NCBI RefSeq assembly: GCF_006385135.1
Contig: NZ_CP041025.1
Location: forward strand, 2,263,501-2,327,500
Reading direction: 5' to 3'
DNA: 64,000 nucleotides
DNA from: Paremcibacter congregatus
GTDB taxonomy: Bacteria; Pseudomonadota; Alphaproteobacteria; Sphingomonadales; Emcibacteraceae
Both the position numbers and the translations under genes were made by a program. Below are positions 62,751 through 64,000 of this stretch, in pieces; within the stretch, counting starts at the first letter, position 1; every line of letters starts with the position of its first letter. The notes beneath the pieces were generated by a model. The model did no database searches. It saw only the letters and a program-made list of their open reading frames with translations, and had not been told where the DNA came from.

Positions 62751-63623
62751 TTACTCCTCAAGCGTTTGAATAAAATTTTGTACCAGAAGGCGCAGACGCG
62801 GAATGATCTGCTCTACATTCTCCCACACCTCTTCTTCTGTCGTAATTGCCGCCGCGTCAGGGTCATCAATAGCCATATTGGTAATGGCGCTGACCGCCAC
62901 CACCCGAATTCCGGCATTGCGGGCCACGATGACCTCAGGCACTGTCGACATACCAACAGCGTCCACGCCCAGCTGGCGTAACAGTCTGATTTCCGCCGGT
63001 GATTCAAACGACGGCCCCACCAAAAAGCTATAGACACCTTTATGCAGCCGAACATCATGCGCCACCGCGCTCTGCTGCATCTTGATGATATGTGGTCGGT
63101 GATAGGCCTGATTCAGCGGTGTAAAGCGTGGACCAAGGTCTGGCAGATGCCGCCCCCGCGTCGGGTCAAGCCCTGTCATGCCCGCCAGATCAATATGGTC
63201 GTCAATAAGCATCAGATCGCCAACGGCATAGTCCCGGTTAATCCCCCCCGCCGCATTGGTGATCACCAGATCCTCGACACCGAGCATTTTCATGATCCGC
63301 ACCGGGAAAGTCACCTGTTGTGGCGTGTAGCCTTCATACATATGCACCCGCCCCTGCATGATTACCGCAGGCTGCCCCAGCAACATGCCTATATGCAGAC
63401 AGCCCGCATGGCCTGGCGCGCTGGAGGTCGGAAAATGCGGCAGTTGATCATATGGAATTGCCACCGCATCACTCATCAAGGCCGCAATATCGCCCAGACC
63501 GGACCCCAGAATCAGGCCCACTTTCGGGCGTAACGGCGTCAGGCCGGCAATCGCCGCGCAAGTTTCTTCATACTGCGCCAAACTGTAATCAGTCATCATG
63601 GAATCAGAGGTCTTTGTGCACAT
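62751..63623 (-). CDS. punA: Purine nucleoside phosphorylase, trimeric (type I)
   Basis: This 290-aa protein has GLILGSGLGDIAALM (phosphate site), HFPTSSAPGHAGCLHIGMLL, MQGRVHMYEGYTPQQVTFPV, ITNAAGGINRDYAVGDLMLI, GPSFESPAEIRLLRQLGVDA then VGMSTVPEVIVAR, and VSAITNMA. Glu207 and Asn249 correspond to Glu201/Asn243 of human PNP, which select inosine and guanosine. Methylthioadenosine phosphorylases carry an Asp-containing segment instead. It would split nucleoside plus phosphate into base and ribose-1-P. It is the first gene of the five-gene operon. Start could also be at the MM pair ten codons later. Palindromic sites lie 37-70 bp upstream. Confidence 0.9.
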   Translation of the reverse strand: MCTKTSDSMMTDYSLAQYEETCAAIAGLTPLRPKVGLILGSGLGDIAALMSDAVAIPYDQLPHFPTSSAPGHAGCLHIGMLLGQPAVIMQGRVHMYEGYTPQQVTFPVRIMKMLGVEDLVITNAAGGINRDYAVGDLMLIDDHIDLAGMTGLDPTRGRHLPDLGPRFTPLNQAYHRPHIIKMQQSAVAHDVRLHKGVYSFLVGPSFESPAEIRLLRQLGVDAVGMSTVPEVIVARNAGIRVVAVSAITNMAIDDPDAAAITTEEEVWENVEQIIPRLRLLVQNFIQTLEE

Positions 63624-63648
63624 CAGATAAATATCCGGTTTTTTGACT

Positions 63649-63690
63649 TATGAACTTATGAACATATGATCATAGTATTAACATATGTAA
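63649..63690. promoter_or_regulatory. Cluster of palindromic operators upstream of nucleoside operon
   Basis: GAACATATGATC (63660-63671) is preceded by TATGAACTTATGAAC and followed by TTAACATATGTAA (63678-63690, core ACATATGT). These resemble the perfect palindrome at 58478-58489. The cluster lies between the phosphorylase start and the transporter stop, so the operon has its own regulated promoter. Confidence 0.6.
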
Positions 63691-63725
63691 ATAATGTCGT
63701 CAAGAGTGGCCAAGTAGCGAGTATA

Positions 63726-64000
63726 TCACAAACTTAACAACAGGCTTACCAGAGCGGCACTCATCATATTGGACAGGAAGCCAGCCACGACAGCTTTAAA
63801 TCCCATCCGGGCGATTTCCGCCTTACGGGCTGGTGCCATCGCCCCTAGCCCGCCGAGAAGAATAGCGATGGAACTTAAATTGGCAAAACCGCAAAGCGCA
63901 AATGTCGAAACAATGACCGTATGAGGGTCCAGGCTATCCTTGATCTGCTGCAGTTGAGCATAGGCAACGAATTCATTGAGGATAAATTTCTGCCCCACCA
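63726..64000 (-). CDS. nupC: NupC-type concentrative nucleoside transporter, C-terminal part
   Basis: The frame runs off the right edge, so only the last ~91 residues are seen. They match the CNT family end: GQKFILNEFVAYAQL, VIVSTFALCGFANLSSIAIL then LGGLGAMAP, and a final membrane helix (GFLSNMMSAALVSLLLSL). The apparent ATG at 63998 is internal. It would carry nucleosides across the inner membrane with Na+ or H+, feeding the phosphorylase encoded 103 bp downstream on the same strand. Confidence 0.87.
   Translation of the reverse strand, partial: VGQKFILNEFVAYAQLQQIKDSLDPHTVIVSTFALCGFANLSSIAILLGGLGAMAPARKAEIARMGFKAVVAGFLSNMMSAALVSLLLSL

Noticed and set aside
62751-63623. Methylthioadenosine phosphorylase (mtnP)
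   Set aside because: The base-recognition segment reads SAITNMA with Asn, as in 6-oxopurine phosphorylases, and the STVPEVIVAR motif fits type I PNP better. MTA activity is not excluded.

Overview
The window looks like a chromosomal stretch of an alphaproteobacterium. It has five TonB-dependent receptors, two ECF sigma/FecR pairs, TraG/TrbI-type conjugation genes of the kind seen in sphingomonads and rhizobia, and a DUF6868 protein. Genus and species cannot be read from it; a marine Emcibacter- or Kordiimonas-like lineage is only a guess. GC content is moderate in the core genes and clearly lower in the 6-22 kb accessory region.

Layout. (1) 1-6.2 kb: a Tat-exported N,N-dimethylformamidase-beta-like protein cut by the left edge, then a FecA-like receptor with its FecR and ECF sigma factor. 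(2) 6.3-22.3 kb: an accessory region built from decayed mobile DNA. It holds a deletion-made TraG/TrbI chimera with DUF2274, an array of four 23-bp repeats, a hipA-hipB module, a decayed IS21-type element nested between IS3 and IS4 remnants, and a 668-bp inverted repeat flanking 5.6 kb. It also has truncated metabolic genes, an RTX-acyltransferase fragment, a SUMF1-type lipoprotein, two Imm11-type immunity proteins, and a tRNA-Asn 3' remnant next to an integrase remnant and a ~200-bp direct repeat. (3) 22.3-30.0 kb: two paralogous receptors around a sigma/FecR pair; only one has the signalling (STN) domain.

(4) 30.5-47.9 kb: a catabolic block with acyl-CoA ligase, acyl-CoA dehydrogenase, PaaN-type dehydrogenase, receptor, carotenoid/stilbene-type oxygenase, feruloyl-CoA-synthase-like ligase, tandem-HxlR regulator, nitronate monooxygenase, HCCA-isomerase-like protein and two thiolases. 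Five near-identical promoter/operator sequences (core TTGCATAANAAGACTTA) precede its transcription units, so it reads as one regulon, probably under the HxlR protein. (5) 48-58.4 kb: exported M14 and M20 peptidases, a D-aminoacylase-type amidohydrolase, an unknown periplasmic protein, a cyclase-family lipoprotein and a receptor, suggesting use of peptides or N-acyl amino acids.

(6) 58.5-64 kb, the most interesting part: a tightly packed operon of purine nucleoside phosphorylase, MtnA-family isomerase, split transketolase and a RuBisCO-like protein (RLP), with a NupC-type nucleoside transporter upstream. The chemistry known for these families suggests a route not described as far as I know: nucleoside to ribose-1-P, to ribulose-1-P, to xylulose-5-P (made by the RLP), to transketolase. 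A shared GAACATATG-type palindrome also sits in front of the receptor gene at 56-58.4 kb, which may therefore be the outer-membrane entry for the substrate.
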